Source: Orthonyx spaldingii
Taxonomy: Eukaryota; Chordata; Aves; Passeriformes; Orthonychidae
DNA length: 64,000 nucleotides
NCBI GenBank assembly: GCA_013397795.1
Contig: VZTJ01001761.1
Location: 436,749 to 500,748 of the forward strand
Reading direction: 5' to 3'
Shown here one piece after another: positions 25,301 to 34,260 of the stretch. The position numbers and the translations under genes are program-made. Each line of letters begins with the position of its first letter. Positions within the stretch are counted from its first letter, which is position 1. The notes below the pieces were generated by a model that was not told where the DNA came from, did no database searches, and was given only the letters and a program-made list of their open reading frames with translations.

Positions 25301-28300
25301 CTCAAGTGCCCATTGGAGGTCAGGTGATCTGCAAGACAAAATCAGAGAGGATTTAGAAACACCCCGAGGAAATTTTTCATGATCCTGCAGGTGCTGCGCT
25401 TGCTGTTTGACAGCTGACAACGCGAGCCCTGGGTTTTTAATCAGAATATATCTGTTACTCAGGAATGACAAAATGAAGCCATGGTTTCTAAATCTAAGGA
25501 GCTGTGAGCTCCATCAGTGAGGACTTACCAAACATTTCTCCATTCTTTGCAAACTCAGTAACAATGTACAGCATATCCTTTGTCTCCATAACCTGTGACA
25601 ACACAAGAGAACACAATTAAAAAAAAAAAGCAGAGCTCTGGAGTTCCATTTAATTTTTCTATGTGAATTCTCAAACATATCAGTTCAAATTTATATTTGC
25701 TGCAGCAGCTGGCAGTAAAGGCATCTAATTTTGCACTACAGTGTTCTTTCCAAGCAAACTGGTAATGAAAAAGATAACAAATCAAGGCTTATGTGCCTAC
25801 ATTATACAATGGCTTCCCAGGCCATTGTTCTTCTCACCATTACCATGCTACCTAATCTCCATAAGATAGTAGATGAGTGTTCAGATAATTTCATGCACTC
25901 CCCTTTTGTTAAAATATGCATAGAAAATTTTACAATTAATTTGATATATTTTTGAACATGCAAAGACACTTAAAAGTTTATCTGAAATGGTCTTTGTTTC
26001 AAGGCTAGAGGGGGCTCAGATCAGCAGAGATAGCTGCAACCTGGGCAAAACAAGAAGTGGTATCAAATCCCCTGCTCCTGTTTGGAGTTGGCTGGGACAT
26101 GGGAGCCTCCTGTGCAAGTGATAACAGGCTGCAGTTTGTGTAACAGCAGTGCTTGATGCACATCAACAACTGTCAATATACTGCCTATCAATCTAGTATC
26201 AACTTGCTTTGATATTTCACAATTTTTGCCTTTGGTGAAAGAAAAAAAGAGAAGAACTAAAACCCAAACAATGAATGAGAAATGCTGAGCATTTCCAAGT
26301 TCATCTTCAGCTGCCACAGCACACCTTTGAAATGTTGCAATTCAGATTTCAGAACACAACATTTCCCTGGAAACATTTCCCTCTCAAGGAGCAGATACTT
26401 TCTTTTGGAAGCAGGAGGCTCACAACAAGTTAACAATCCAAAAAAGCGTCAATTCTACTTCAAAGGCTGTAACTTCCAGGCTCTAAACATGTAACCTTTT
26501 TTCAAAGACGCTTGTCCTCCCCTCACTGCAAGTACACACAGACACAAAACGAAAATAAACAAACAGGGAGCAAAGGAAGAGAGGTTCCCAGTTTAAAAAA
26601 CTGAAGGAAAGTGTTCTGGGAAAGTTGCCAGCTGGATGAAATTAAGACGTGGTGCTGAAACTAAAACAATGATGAAATAATACAAGAACACACACCCTAG
26701 GTTGGCATGTCATCTAATTCCATCCCTGCTTCTCGGCCTCCACCAAACAGGTAAAGCATCAGTTACAACAACAAAGAAAAGAAAACTTCACTGAAAAGAA
26801 ATTATGGTCCACTACCAACGTCATTTGCTGCATCAAGTGAAGTGGTTCAACCAGATGGAATTTAACCTGCTTCTCTAAATGCTCCGAAACAGTCTTTTCA
26901 CCCACATCATTCCACTGCCATGAACTCAGCCGAACTGTTAGAATGTTTCTGTATGTCCTACACTGCCCCATGGGCAACCCTGACGTCAGCTGTTAACACA
27001 GGATCATTTTTGTTATGATGGGTAACACTATAAATACAGACCCTTCATGTGTGTCAAGGACTTTTAAAATAATGCCTTGCCTAAGCACCTGCCTTACTGG
27101 CTCTTCAGCCTTACATGTTAATTAAACTTTTTTTTCCTTTTTTTTTTTTTCCCCAAGCTAACAAACCCAGCAGCAAGATCACAACTGATAATAGTGTTTA
27201 CTACTGCACACGGACTTTCAGACTTGCTGCTTCATCCATCCCCACCTTTCTCCCCTCTGCCCTTTTAGACAGGTCCAGAGAGACTGATACCTCTGCCCTG
27301 CTCATGGCAGGGGCTTGCACTGGATGACCTTTAAAGGTCCCTTCCAACCCAAACTGTTCTGTCATCTTCTTCTTAAATCCACACGGCATTATTTAAGATG
27401 ATTAAGAGGAACTTACACCGAAGGCTACTTAGATCTAACATTTAGAATTTGCAAAGCACTTCTTGCTCACGAGACAAATGTGATCCTGTTTTCTGCACAA
27501 CACTTTAATTTGTTCCTACGGTTAAAAACATCCATCAGTGCAGAAACTGAACAAATCTAAACCAAAATTCATGTTGTGAAACTCTGCAGGGGAAAGATAC
27601 TTAAAATTCACTTTCAAAACTACACAAACTGGAACAGAATAACCAAACAGGTCACTTTTTGACATATTCTAAGATACCAACATTTACCACCTGATCTAAT
27701 TCTTCGATTAAATTTCCACTTAGACTTTCTACTTGGATTAATTTGGTTTAATTGCTGGTGATTTTAAATCCCTTCCGCTTAAGGCAAACTCAACTTTAGT
27801 GCTTCCTTCTCTACCACCCAACGTGAGTTTAAATCTTCCTCTTATCTAAAGCACGTAAGAAGTTCCAGTCCTCTAAACTGGGAAAAGCAGAGGAGATAGG
27901 AAAGGCGAGTTAATCACAGAAGTTCAGATAACCCATTCCTCAGTCTGAAACAAACATCAGCCTGGTTTCAACTGCAAATTTTACACTGCATTTTGTCAAA
28001 AAACTGTCTAATGTACCAGAATCTCGTTCAAAGAATGAAGAATGACTTTGAAGACACCCAGTTTATTTCAAACGTTTTTCAACATGCATTCTCTCTGCAA
28101 ACATTAGATGTAAAAATCACGTGCAAGAGAAAACCACAAGCGTATTTCATCTACGTGCTGCGCTTCAAAGCTGAACTCTTACCTGATACAGCTTGATAAT
28201 GTGGGGATGATTCAAAAGCTTCATTATCTGAACTTCTCTATAAATCTTCTCCAGATTGCTTGGGTCTAACCTTGTTTTGTCTATTATTTTTATTGCAACC

Positions 28301-29224
28301 TGCAAATTTAAATAATAACAAAACAACCCCAGGTATTACAAAACAGGTACTCTCGCTGTTGAGATATCTTAAAAACAACAACAACAAAAAAAGACACACC
28401 CCCGCACAAACACTCCACTCACAAAATCCAAGTAAAGTAGCTTTTCAAGTAGCTTTTAAAGTACAGACTTGACAAAGCTGATTCTGTTTTTCTGAACCGC
28501 ACAGAATTCCCGGCACAGAACATTTTCGTTTTTCTTTTCTACGTCAAAGGATTACACATAAGGTTGTGAACAGAACTGCAGAAATTAGCACTGGACAGGA
28601 TTCCGTAAATCTTTTAATCCGTCCCATGCCAGTGAAAAACAGATTCCTGTAACAGACTATCTCTTACTGTAGTGACTGAGACGATTTTGACATGCACCAG
28701 AAGCAGAAATACGGCTGAACGCCCGTGAGAAAATTATTTCTGCAAATAACACCCCAAGTTCTTTGTTCTTGAAGAACATCGAATAAAATAAAAAAAAAAC
28801 AACCAAAACACCCAAAGTCTTCAAGAGATCTTTAATTTGCAGAGCGTTTTTAGCAAACTAAGAGTAACTCAACGAAGCCACAGTAACACTCAGAATCGCG
28901 CGAGCTGCGGTAGGGGGTTTTCGTCTGTTTCTCGCTGAGTTTTAATTTCACACAGCGGGAAAACTCGCAGGTCCTGCGGAGCGCGGCATCACCCCGGAGG
29001 CAGCAGCAGCGCCCGCGGAGCCGCCGCGCTCCCTCCCCGCGCCCCGCCAGCGCCGCTCCCTCCGCACCCACCTGCGTTTTGGTCACCCTGTGCCGGGCCA
29101 GCTTGACCACGGCGAAGTTGCCTTTCCCCAGCGTCCTCTCGATGTCGTAGAAGCCGACTCGCAGGGGCCGCTGCTGGCCGTGCGCGGCCGCGGGCGCCGA
29201 GGCGAACTCCGACATGATCACCAT
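18893..29224 (-). CDS. SIK1: Salt-inducible kinase 1 (SIK1), 13 coding exons, 801 aa
   Basis: Serine/threonine kinase of the AMPK-related family. In known biology LKB1 activates it; it phosphorylates CRTC coactivators and class IIa HDACs and so restrains CREB- and MEF2-driven transcription. Joined segments (minus strand): 29224-29072, 28299-28183, 25592-25529, 25328-25167, 24878-24754, 24639-24516, 23587-23364, 23132-22983, 22400-22278, 22032-21807, 21136-20861, 20329-20095, 19319-18893. All introns are GT-AG and the phases agree, giving 2406 nt including the TGA stop. Kinase domain about residues 26-278: glycine loop G33/G35, VAIK lysine K55, alpha-C E73, HRD 146-148, DFG 166-168, activation-loop T181, APE 190-192. 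UBA about 302-343. Regulatory T475 (RRHTLAEV) and S575 (RRASDTS). Basic LNKIKGFARQ segment near residue 602. C-terminus GKFVLVK resembles the human end. SIK2 and SIK3 are excluded by the MVIMSEF start, the tail motifs and the C-terminus. No frameshift or missing catalytic residue is seen. Confidence 0.97.
20095..20329 (-). CDS. SIK1: SIK1 coding exon 12 with basic nuclear-localisation region (residues 582-659)
   Basis: Encodes GLKAFRQQLRKNARAKGF and LNKIKGFARQVCQ, the Arg/Lys-rich region known in mammals to direct nuclear localisation. A five-Ser run and REGRSLLEEVLQQQ follow. The acceptor is CCCACAG and the donor GTGAGG, after two bases of the R660 codon. Confidence 0.95.
20861..21136 (-). 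CDS. SIK1: SIK1 coding exon 11 with the S575 PKA site (residues 490-581)
   Basis: Encodes CIVISSSASPTEGTSSDSC, then SPFLASQSDAPVLQAQG and LLPVSFQEGRRASDTSLTQ. S575 is the PKA site that controls cytoplasmic export of SIK1 in mammals, and it keeps the same residue number here. The acceptor is CCATAG and the donor GTAATG. Confidence 0.95.
21807..22032 (-). CDS. SIK1: SIK1 coding exon 10 with the T475 phospho-site (residues 415-489)
   Basis: Begins PVFFPVDTNFNGLFR and holds SISPNSLLETTISEEVRQ, both conserved in SIK1. Near the end is SRRHTLAEV; T475 corresponds to human T473, a CaMK/PKA-type site that binds 14-3-3. The donor is GTAAGT directly after the first base of a Cys codon. Confidence 0.95.
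22278..22400 (-). CDS. SIK1: SIK1 coding exon 9 (residues 374-414)
   Basis: Encodes a 41-residue piece of the tail, MPQDNLTSETLRSSLLYQQP to EMDCDISNPLQ. It matches the human stretch around the AEMDCEL motif. The acceptor is CTGCAG and the donor GTTGGT; phase 0 at both ends. Confidence 0.93.
22983..23132 (-). CDS. SIK1: SIK1 coding exon 8, second half of UBA (residues 324-373)
   Basis: Encodes SLQNSSYNHFAAIYYLLLER, the rest of the UBA domain. An Arg/Pro/Ala-rich linker with locally high CpG content follows and ends EITNAE. The acceptor is TTCCAG and the donor GTGAGG. In SIKs the UBA supports the conformation needed for LKB1 activation. Confidence 0.95.
23364..23587 (-). CDS. SIK1: SIK1 coding exon 7, end of kinase and start of UBA (residues 249-323)
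   Basis: Begins DCETLIRRMLVVDPTKRI, containing the structural arginine block that closes the kinase fold. It then has a linker with a Gln run (SLQQQQSLS), and the first UBA helix LGDYNEQVLGIMQTLGI. The linker differs from the Pro-rich human one. The donor is GTGAGT, phase 0. Confidence 0.95.
24516..24639 (-). CDS. SIK1: SIK1 coding exon 6 (residues 208-248)
   Basis: Encodes SLGVVLYVLVCGSLPFDG and LPTLRQRVLEGRFRIPYFM, the helix F and G region of the C-lobe. The acceptor is TTGGCAG and the donor GTGCTT (weaker than the others). It leaves one base of the next Asp codon. The intron upstream is only 114 nt. Confidence 0.95.
24754..24878 (-). CDS. SIK1: SIK1 coding exon 5, activation segment (residues 166-207)
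   Basis: Carries the whole activation segment: DFGFGNFYKSGEPLSTWCG, then SPPYAAPE. T181 is the position LKB1 phosphorylates in this family. The exon ends at LDIW with a GTGAGC donor, phase 0. The acceptor is a pyrimidine tract ending TTTCAG. Confidence 0.96.
25167..25328 (-). CDS. SIK1: SIK1 coding exon 4 (residues 112-165)
   Basis: Encodes HLTSNGHLSESEARKKFW and the catalytic loop HRDLKTENLLL, with catalytic D148. It ends in IKLA plus one base of the DFG aspartate codon. The acceptor is CTTGCAG and the donor GTAATA. Human has Asp-Tyr where this protein has Asp-His at residues 112-113. Confidence 0.95.
25529..25592 (-). CDS. SIK1: SIK1 coding exon 3 (residues 91-111)
   Basis: Short 64-nt exon encoding VMETKDMLYIVTEFAKNGEMF, the hinge between the kinase lobes. 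The acceptor is GTCACAG and the donor GTAAGT. It leaves one base of the codon for D112, completed in the next exon. Confidence 0.95.
26981..26988. promoter_or_regulatory. Second perfect CRE, in SIK1 intron 2
   Basis: TGACGTCA flanked by CCC and GCTGTTAAC, about 2.2 kb inside the gene. A full 8-bp CRE is rare by chance in AT-leaning sequence. It could be an intronic enhancer site; there is no direct evidence of use. Confidence 0.45.
27285..27370 (+). mobile_element. CR1 LINE 3'-end fragment in SIK1 intron 2
   Basis: Contains the CR1 3' signature: CTTGCACTGGATGACC, then AAAGGTCCCTTCCAACCC and the terminal TTCTGTCATCTTC. It is 5'-truncated and antisense to SIK1. Confidence 0.8.
28183..28299 (-). 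CDS. SIK1: SIK1 coding exon 2 (residues 52-90)
   Basis: Opens with VAIKIIDKTR, which carries the ATP-anchoring lysine K55. It continues through helix C (EKIYREVQ, E73) to NHPHIIKLYQ. The acceptor is TTTGCAG and the donor GTAAGA; phase 0 at both ends, 39 codons. Confidence 0.96.
29072..29224 (-). CDS. SIK1: SIK1 coding exon 1 (residues 1-51)
   Basis: Starts MVIMSEF, as in human SIK1, with a strong Kozak context (GCCATGG). A second in-frame Met at residue 4 has a weaker context, so the first is preferred. It encodes the Ala-rich N-terminus, then VGFYDIERTLGKGNFAVV with the glycine-rich ATP loop. The exon ends after VTKTQ at a GTGGGT donor, phase 0. It lies in the CpG island. Confidence 0.96.
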
Positions 29225-29259
29225 GGCTCAGGCGGGGGGCGGGCAGCGCTGGCCGCGCC

Positions 29260-29274
29260 TCAGGACGGGGACAT
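29260..29274 (-). other. Short upstream ORF in the SIK1 5' UTR
   Basis: ATG at 29274-29272 followed by Ser-Pro-Ser and TGA at 29262-29260, ending 35 nt before the SIK1 start codon. It acts on the mRNA only if transcription starts upstream of 29274, which the gap hides. The Kozak context (GCGGATGT) is intermediate. Confidence 0.45.
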
Positions 29275-29298
29275 CCGCGCACGGACACCCGCACGGAC

Positions 29299-29606
29299 NN
29301 NNNNNNNNNNNNNNNNNNNNNNNNNNNNNNNNNNNNNNNNNNNNNNNNNNNNNNNNNNNNNNNNNNNNNNNNNNNNNNNNNNNNNNNNNNNNNNNNNNNN
29401 NNNNNNNNNNNNNNNNNNNNNNNNNNNNNNNNNNNNNNNNNNNNNNNNNNNNNNNNNNNNNNNNNNNNNNNNNNNNNNNNNNNNNNNNNNNNNNNNNNNN
29501 NNNNNNNNNNNNNNNNNNNNNNNNNNNNNNNNNNNNNNNNNNNNNNNNNNNNNNNNNNNNNNNNNNNNNNNNNNNNNNNNNNNNNNNNNNNNNNNNNNNN
29601 NNNNNN
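29299..29606. other. Assembly gap in SIK1 promoter / 5' UTR
   Basis: 308 Ns within the CpG island. Very GC-rich avian promoters are often missing from short-read assemblies. The core promoter and part of the 5' UTR are probably lost here. Confidence 0.95.
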
Positions 29607-29695
29607 GGAGCGGAGACACCGCGGCGTTGCCAGGGAACGCGCGGCGCTGACGCGGGCGCTGATGGAGCCGTCGCCCGGGAGACCCGGGGGGGCGG

Positions 29696-29703
29696 TGACG
29701 TCA
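29696..29703. promoter_or_regulatory. Perfect palindromic CRE in SIK1 promoter
   Basis: TGACGTCA, the full CREB/ATF site, about 470 bp upstream of the start codon (taking the N gap at face value). A half-site TGACG follows at 29648-29652, nearer the gene. SIK1 is established as a cAMP- and CREB-induced gene in mammals, so the site is in a credible functional position. Confidence 0.75.
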
Positions 29704-30225
29704 GGGCGGGGGGAGGCAGCGGTGGAGGGGTGGAGGGGTCCGGGGGTCTCCTGCGCACCCCCCGGCCCGGCCCGGCCCTCTCTCCCTCCCGGCGGGGTCG
29801 CTCCCCGGCTCCCGACGGGGCGTCCCCGCCGCGCGGGGATGTCGCGACTGCGGCGCCGCCCCGGCGACAGCACCTGGCGCGGGTGACCCGCCGGTGACCG
29901 CCGCTCCTGCCGGCGCTGTCCCCAGCCGCCGAGGCACCTCCAGCGCGGTGCGATGGGGAAGTCCCAGGGGCGGTAGGAAAAGTGCGGCTGCAGCCCTGCA
30001 GGGGAGCGTTTCTCCCCGATCCTAAGGCACAGGGGAGCTGTGCACGCCCACCCTCTGCACCGGTGCCTGCAGCCGGTTTCCCTGTCCCTGCTCTCCAGGG
30101 TGTGATGGAGGGCTGGCTGCAGAGTGTTCCCTCAAGGGCTGGGGACACCCCGATCTCTGGACAGCAGCACTCTGGGTCCACCAGCTGGGCACCGACAGCA
30201 ACAGAAGTAATAATAGACACCCTAT

Positions 30226-30675
30226 ATATATAAAATCACTGAGTGGTTTGGGTTGGAAGGGACCATAAAGATTCAGTTCCAACCTCCTGCCATGGGCAGG
30301 GACACCTTCCACCAGACCAGGTCGCTCAGAGCCTCAATCCAGCTTCTCCTTGAACACTTCAGGAATGGGGCAGCCACAGCTTTTTTGGGCAACCTGTTCC
30401 AGTGCCTCACTACCCTGACAGTACAGAATGTCTTCCTAACATCTAACCTAAACATACTCTCTGTCAAGTTGGAGCCATTCCCCCTTGTCCTGTCACTTCA
30501 GGCCCTTGTAAATAGTCTTTCTCCATCTTTCTTGTCAGCTCCTTTCAGGCACTGGAAGGCTGCAATTAGGTCACCCTGAAGGTTTTCTTTTCCAGGCTGA
30601 ACACTCCCAATTCTCTCAGCCTTTGCCGTAGGAGAGGTTCTTCATCCCTCTGATCATCTTGTATTTGTGCAGCCC
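30226..30675 (-). mobile_element. CR1 LINE fragment, 450 bp
   Basis: On the plus strand it starts with the reversed CR1 tail (AATCACTGAGTGGTTTGGGT, then TGGAAGGGACC). It continues through CCATGGGCAGGGACACCTTC and GGCACTGGAAGGCTGCAATT to the CTCAGCCTTTGCC region. It lies just outside the SIK1 CpG island, in the same orientation as SIK1. Confidence 0.9.
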
Positions 30676-31179
30676 TGTGATAACTATTGCAAGTTACTGC
30701 TACACTCAGAATGCACCTGCAGTGCCATTATCTCTGCTCAGCCTGGAAGTGAGGCTTGGGAAGTTTCCCTTTGGCACACCGAGCCTTAAGGAGGTTGTTT
30801 AGGGTTGAACCTCAGCCAAGAGACTCCTCTCAAGGTCAGATGTGACACAGCAGATGCACAGGGTTCAAACAGGGAGGTCTTCAGCCTCCACACATCAGGT
30901 GACAAAAATGTTTGTACCTTTGGAGTCAAATTCCAATCTAGTCTCCAAAAAAAGTCTTGAATGATGCCTGCCCCATCTGGTTTTCAACTTTATCTTGCCT
31001 ATAGCAGTCAGTTTAGGCTCTTTCCAGACAGGTAGTTCTTCAGTCAGCAGTTGGGTTTCTGTGGAAAACTATCCCTCTTAGTCTGAGTCCCTCCCCTGAC
31101 CATCACAGCCCAAGGCACACCCTTCACTTCCATCCAGGGGCACCATGCAAATTGGATTTGCCAGACTGCTGGAAATAAG

Positions 31180-31595
31180 GTGAAAGAGTTACAGCTCTGC
31201 TCCATGCTGAAAATTTCAAAGCACTCAGTAAAAATCTCTTTAAAGAGAAGATGGAGAGGGGATCTAATCAATCCATACAAATATCTCCAAGGTGGGTGTC
31301 AGAGGATGGTGCCAGACTCTTCAGTGGTGCCCAGCATCAGGATGAGGAGCCACGGCCATAAAATAAAACACAAGAAGTTTCACCTCAATGTGAGGAAGAA
31401 CTTCTTTCCATTGAGGGTGGCAGAGCTCTGGAACAGCTGCCCAGGGAGGACACAGAATTCCCTCTCTGGAGACATTCCAGACCCACCTGGATGTGTTCCT
31501 GTGTCACTGCGCTGTGTGACCCTGCCTTGGCAGGGGGTTGGACTGGGTGATCTCCAGAGGTCACTCCAACCTGACAGTTCTGTGATTCTGAGATT
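31180..31595 (+). mobile_element. CR1 LINE fragment, about 415 bp
   Basis: Contains CACCTCAATGTGAGGAAGAA, GGCAGAGCTCTGGAACAGCT and the end GGGGTTGGACTGGGTGATCT, then TCTGTGATTCTGAGATT. This is the CR1 3' region in sense orientation. The CR1 at 30226-30675 points the opposite way. Confidence 0.9.
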
Positions 31596-32128
31596 ATTTT
31601 CACCTGTTGATGTTCTCCTTAAGGTCCTGAATGACTCCTAAAGGGTTCAAGAGGGACTTGCTAGGGGAGGACAGCAAGCTTTTTGTCCATTTTTGTAAAT
31701 TTAAAGGTGGGATGAGGAAGATGCAGTGCTCTGCATAAATCAAATTACATGATCCATGAGCTGTGTATCATCAACGGATGATACAGCTTGAGAGAGATCT
31801 ATCAGGATGTTTTAGTGAAGTTTTAATGTTTGAATGTTTCCTTCTCTTAGAAACGTGGAGAAACAACACATGAAATGAACCCCCAAACTTTGTTTTTACA
31901 CTAAAACCACGCTGTCCCAATGCTTGCTTTCTGTGAATGGAGCTGGGAGAGGGCAGAGCTGGTGGTCAGGAGCTGAAGGACAGGAGCTGCTCACATGGTG
32001 TGACCCAGGTCACGGGACTGCTGTGGCATGTGCTGTAAAGAGGGGAATAGCACAGAGCCAGCCCAGGCTATTGTAGCATTCAATTAGTGCTTACACAGTA
32101 CCTTGAATAACTCACATGAAAAGCTGAC

Positions 32129-32158
32129 TTATTATTATTGTTATTATTGTTATTATTA
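32129..32158. repeat. TTA/TTG trinucleotide microsatellite
   Basis: Nine or ten TTATTA/TTATTG units in an AT-rich tract. Confidence 0.85.
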
Positions 32159-32912
32159 AGCTAACAGTATATTCTCTGTGGAGCTCATGAGGAGGAGGTG
32201 ACGCACAAACAGCACACACAGTAGCAGCTGCATGTGAACAGTGCCCCAGGAGTTATAAAGAAAAGAATTACCTTAATAATGGTTCCTCTGCTGTGGTGGG
32301 ATTTTCCTCCCTTTAATTATAGTTGCTGTTTTCATTTGAAATTGATTAAGTGCTTTAGGATGGCAAACAGAGCTGGTCTTTTTAGAAAGAACACTCAAAG
32401 ACATCCAGCCCCAGCTAGGAGTGAAACATTTTTATTCCTTTTTTAAGGACTCAGAATTTCCTTCTTCCAAAATGAGAAGAGGACTGGATTTGGTGCTCTC
32501 TCCAACATCTCACAATTTTTCCATCCTACGCAGAGGTGGACACCTGTGCCCTGGGACTTCCTGGAGAGTGTGAAACCTCACCAGAGGAGAATCTACCACC
32601 CTGATTTTAATTACCTGCTTTGGATGGAAGAGGCAAGAAGGACTGGCAAGTGCTGCTCTCTGTGGAAGGTACTTACAGTGACCTCCAGAGCATCTGCAGT
32701 GAAGGAGGGAGCACCTAATTCCTGAAGTCATCACACTGTTGTATCATTTGCTGGGAATTAAAGACTCCCTACATCTCTTATTCTCAGCAACCTTTTGGTG
32801 TTTCTCTTCCATTTTCATTCATCCAGGTCAAAGCAGCTTCCAGCAGCACCGCTCAGAAGTAACCATTGCACAGTTTCTGTAGTGTCATAATTACATCGTT
32901 TTTCTGCCACTT

Positions 32913-33205
32913 TCACTCTGAATGCTGTGAAGGCATCACAAACCTTATGCAATCGAGTTTTATCAGCTCGGAGAGGTGCTGCTGTTGGGAAGGTTGAGGC
33001 TTTTGCAGTTTCTGCTTTAACACTTTTGCTGCCCTCTGGTGTTTTAGATATCCTGGACGAGGAGTCACCTTGGATGATTCCATGATATCCGCGGTCGGGA
33101 GAGGTGTAATTACAGAGCTGGCTTGTTCATAATCAGGGAAGAAAAGCGAGGGAAGTGGAGAGGCACTTTTCAGGGCATATCCACGAGGATGTTCCTTTGA
33201 CTCCT
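32913..33205 (-). CDS. Orphan exon-like ORF of unknown identity (candidate terminal exon)
   Basis: On the minus strand, a pyrimidine tract ending TTCCTAG at 33206 precedes an open frame of 96 codons plus TGA at 32915-32913. The frame includes KVTPRPGYLKHQRAAKVLKQ and then KLQKPQPSQQQHLSELIKL. It has a coherent, Lys/Gln-rich soluble composition, unlike the frequent Cys/Trp-rich chance ORFs around it. A possible internal donor follows LDCI (AAG-GTTTGT). In human the gene upstream of SIK1 on the same strand is HSF2BP, but this does not resemble its C-terminus. I do not recognise it; it may be chance. Confidence 0.2.
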
Positions 33206-33586
33206 CTAGGAAGAGGGAGAAGCTGGGAGGACACAACTGCTAAGTTTTTCCATTGCAGCAGCTCTGTGCTCCCTCCCTGAGGGCAGCGTGATCTGTGCAT
33301 GGGAATGCACATGGAGACTGATGCCTTCCAGAACTCATCTTGCAGATATTTCCAGCAATTCATTCTTTAGTCATTTCACTCAGCATTTTCTATCAGTTTC
33401 AAAACAAACTAACAACAATAACAACTTTCTTCACTTGGCAAAAAGAAAACAAACCAAGAAGTGGAGACATTCCTTTCTACCCATTTCACCCTCCACAGCT
33501 AAAGTCAGTCTGACTTGCTGTGGCAGGTTTGCTGGAGCACTGTTGCAGTACAGCTGTAGTTATTTGGTTTTGTTTCTTTTCTTTTA

Positions 33587-33588
<2 letters not shown>

Positions 33589-33642
<54 letters not shown>

Positions 33643-33712
33643 GCGGGGGGAGATGTGTTTTGGGTTTGTTTTTGGGTTTGTGTGTTGGGGTTGTTGTTTG
33701 GGGTTTTTTTCT
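33589..33712. repeat. 52-base T-run followed by G/T-rich tract
   Basis: The T homopolymer at 33589-33640 runs straight into a G-rich block (AGGCGGGGGGAGATG) and then TTTTGGGTTTG, TTTTTGGGTTTG and TTGGGG repeats to 33712. It has at least four G-runs of three or more. Confidence 0.85.
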
Positions 33713-34059
33713 CAGAAAATACCAGCGTGATTATTTTGCAAGTCAGATTTGTTTGACTATTTTACACAATTTAATTGAGTAAAACCTTGCTGAAGTCAAT
33801 CAAGTAGTTTCTGGTCACACCAAGTTAGATTCTGGCCTAAAAAGAAGTGAAATGGAAGGTGTCACCGTACAAAAAGTATATTGACATTTGCAGTAAAGAA
33901 GGTGAGATAACCAACTGAAATACTTGTAGGCTTATTTTAAAGACAAAAGCATTATCTTGAAAAAAGTGGTGCATGACTGTTTCTAATACGACTTCAAAGT
34001 GTCTTTGGATTTGAAAAAATCCAGGCTGCCACTGCAATTTTGGCAAGAATACTTTAGAG

Positions 34060-34260
34060 CTAGCATGTCCTTACTGAGACACCACAATGGCATCCACAAA
34101 TATATTTCAGACCACTGGAATGTCTTTGGTCATAACATTGCATCACGGTTACATAATTACCATCACAACAACGATCTTTTGTCATTAAGGTTTATGACAT
34201 TTCATAATTAATGAGGCGATGACATCTCACTGACATAATGCATTGAGCTTGTCTTGCAGA
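34060..34260. other. Possible conserved non-coding element, AT-rich
   Basis: About 200 bp of non-repetitive sequence dense in homeodomain-like and bZIP-like words (TTACATAATTACC, GCATCACGG, CATAATTAATGAGGCGATGAC). No coding potential. Inference from composition only. Confidence 0.25.

Larger units (their letters stand above)
25593..28182 (-). other. SIK1: SIK1 intron 2 (largest intron)
   Basis: 2.59 kb GT-AG intron between exons 2 and 3. It holds a CR1 3' end at 27285-27370 and a full CRE at 26981-26988. A low-complexity T-run is at 27128-27151. The other introns are 114-928 nt and contain nothing I recognise. Confidence 0.9.
28970..29960. promoter_or_regulatory. CpG island over SIK1 promoter and exon 1
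   Basis: Dense CpG and G+C sequence spanning exon 1, the start of intron 1, the 5' UTR and the upstream promoter. It is interrupted by Ns at 29299-29606. No TATA box is visible in the sequenced part. The transcription start probably lies inside or next to the gap. Confidence 0.85.

Noticed and set aside
29228..30220. 330-codon and 294-codon ORFs across the SIK1 promoter
   Set aside because: They run through 308 Ns and GC-rich DNA, where stop codons are rare. The real SIK1 frame starts at 29224.
32913..33205. Identification of the orphan exon as HSF2BP
   Set aside because: HSF2BP is the expected neighbour in human synteny, but the translated segment does not resemble its C-terminus.
33288..33782. 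164-codon plus-strand ORF with a long Phe run
   Set aside because: The Phe run is the 52-base T homopolymer; the flanking frame shows no family resemblance.
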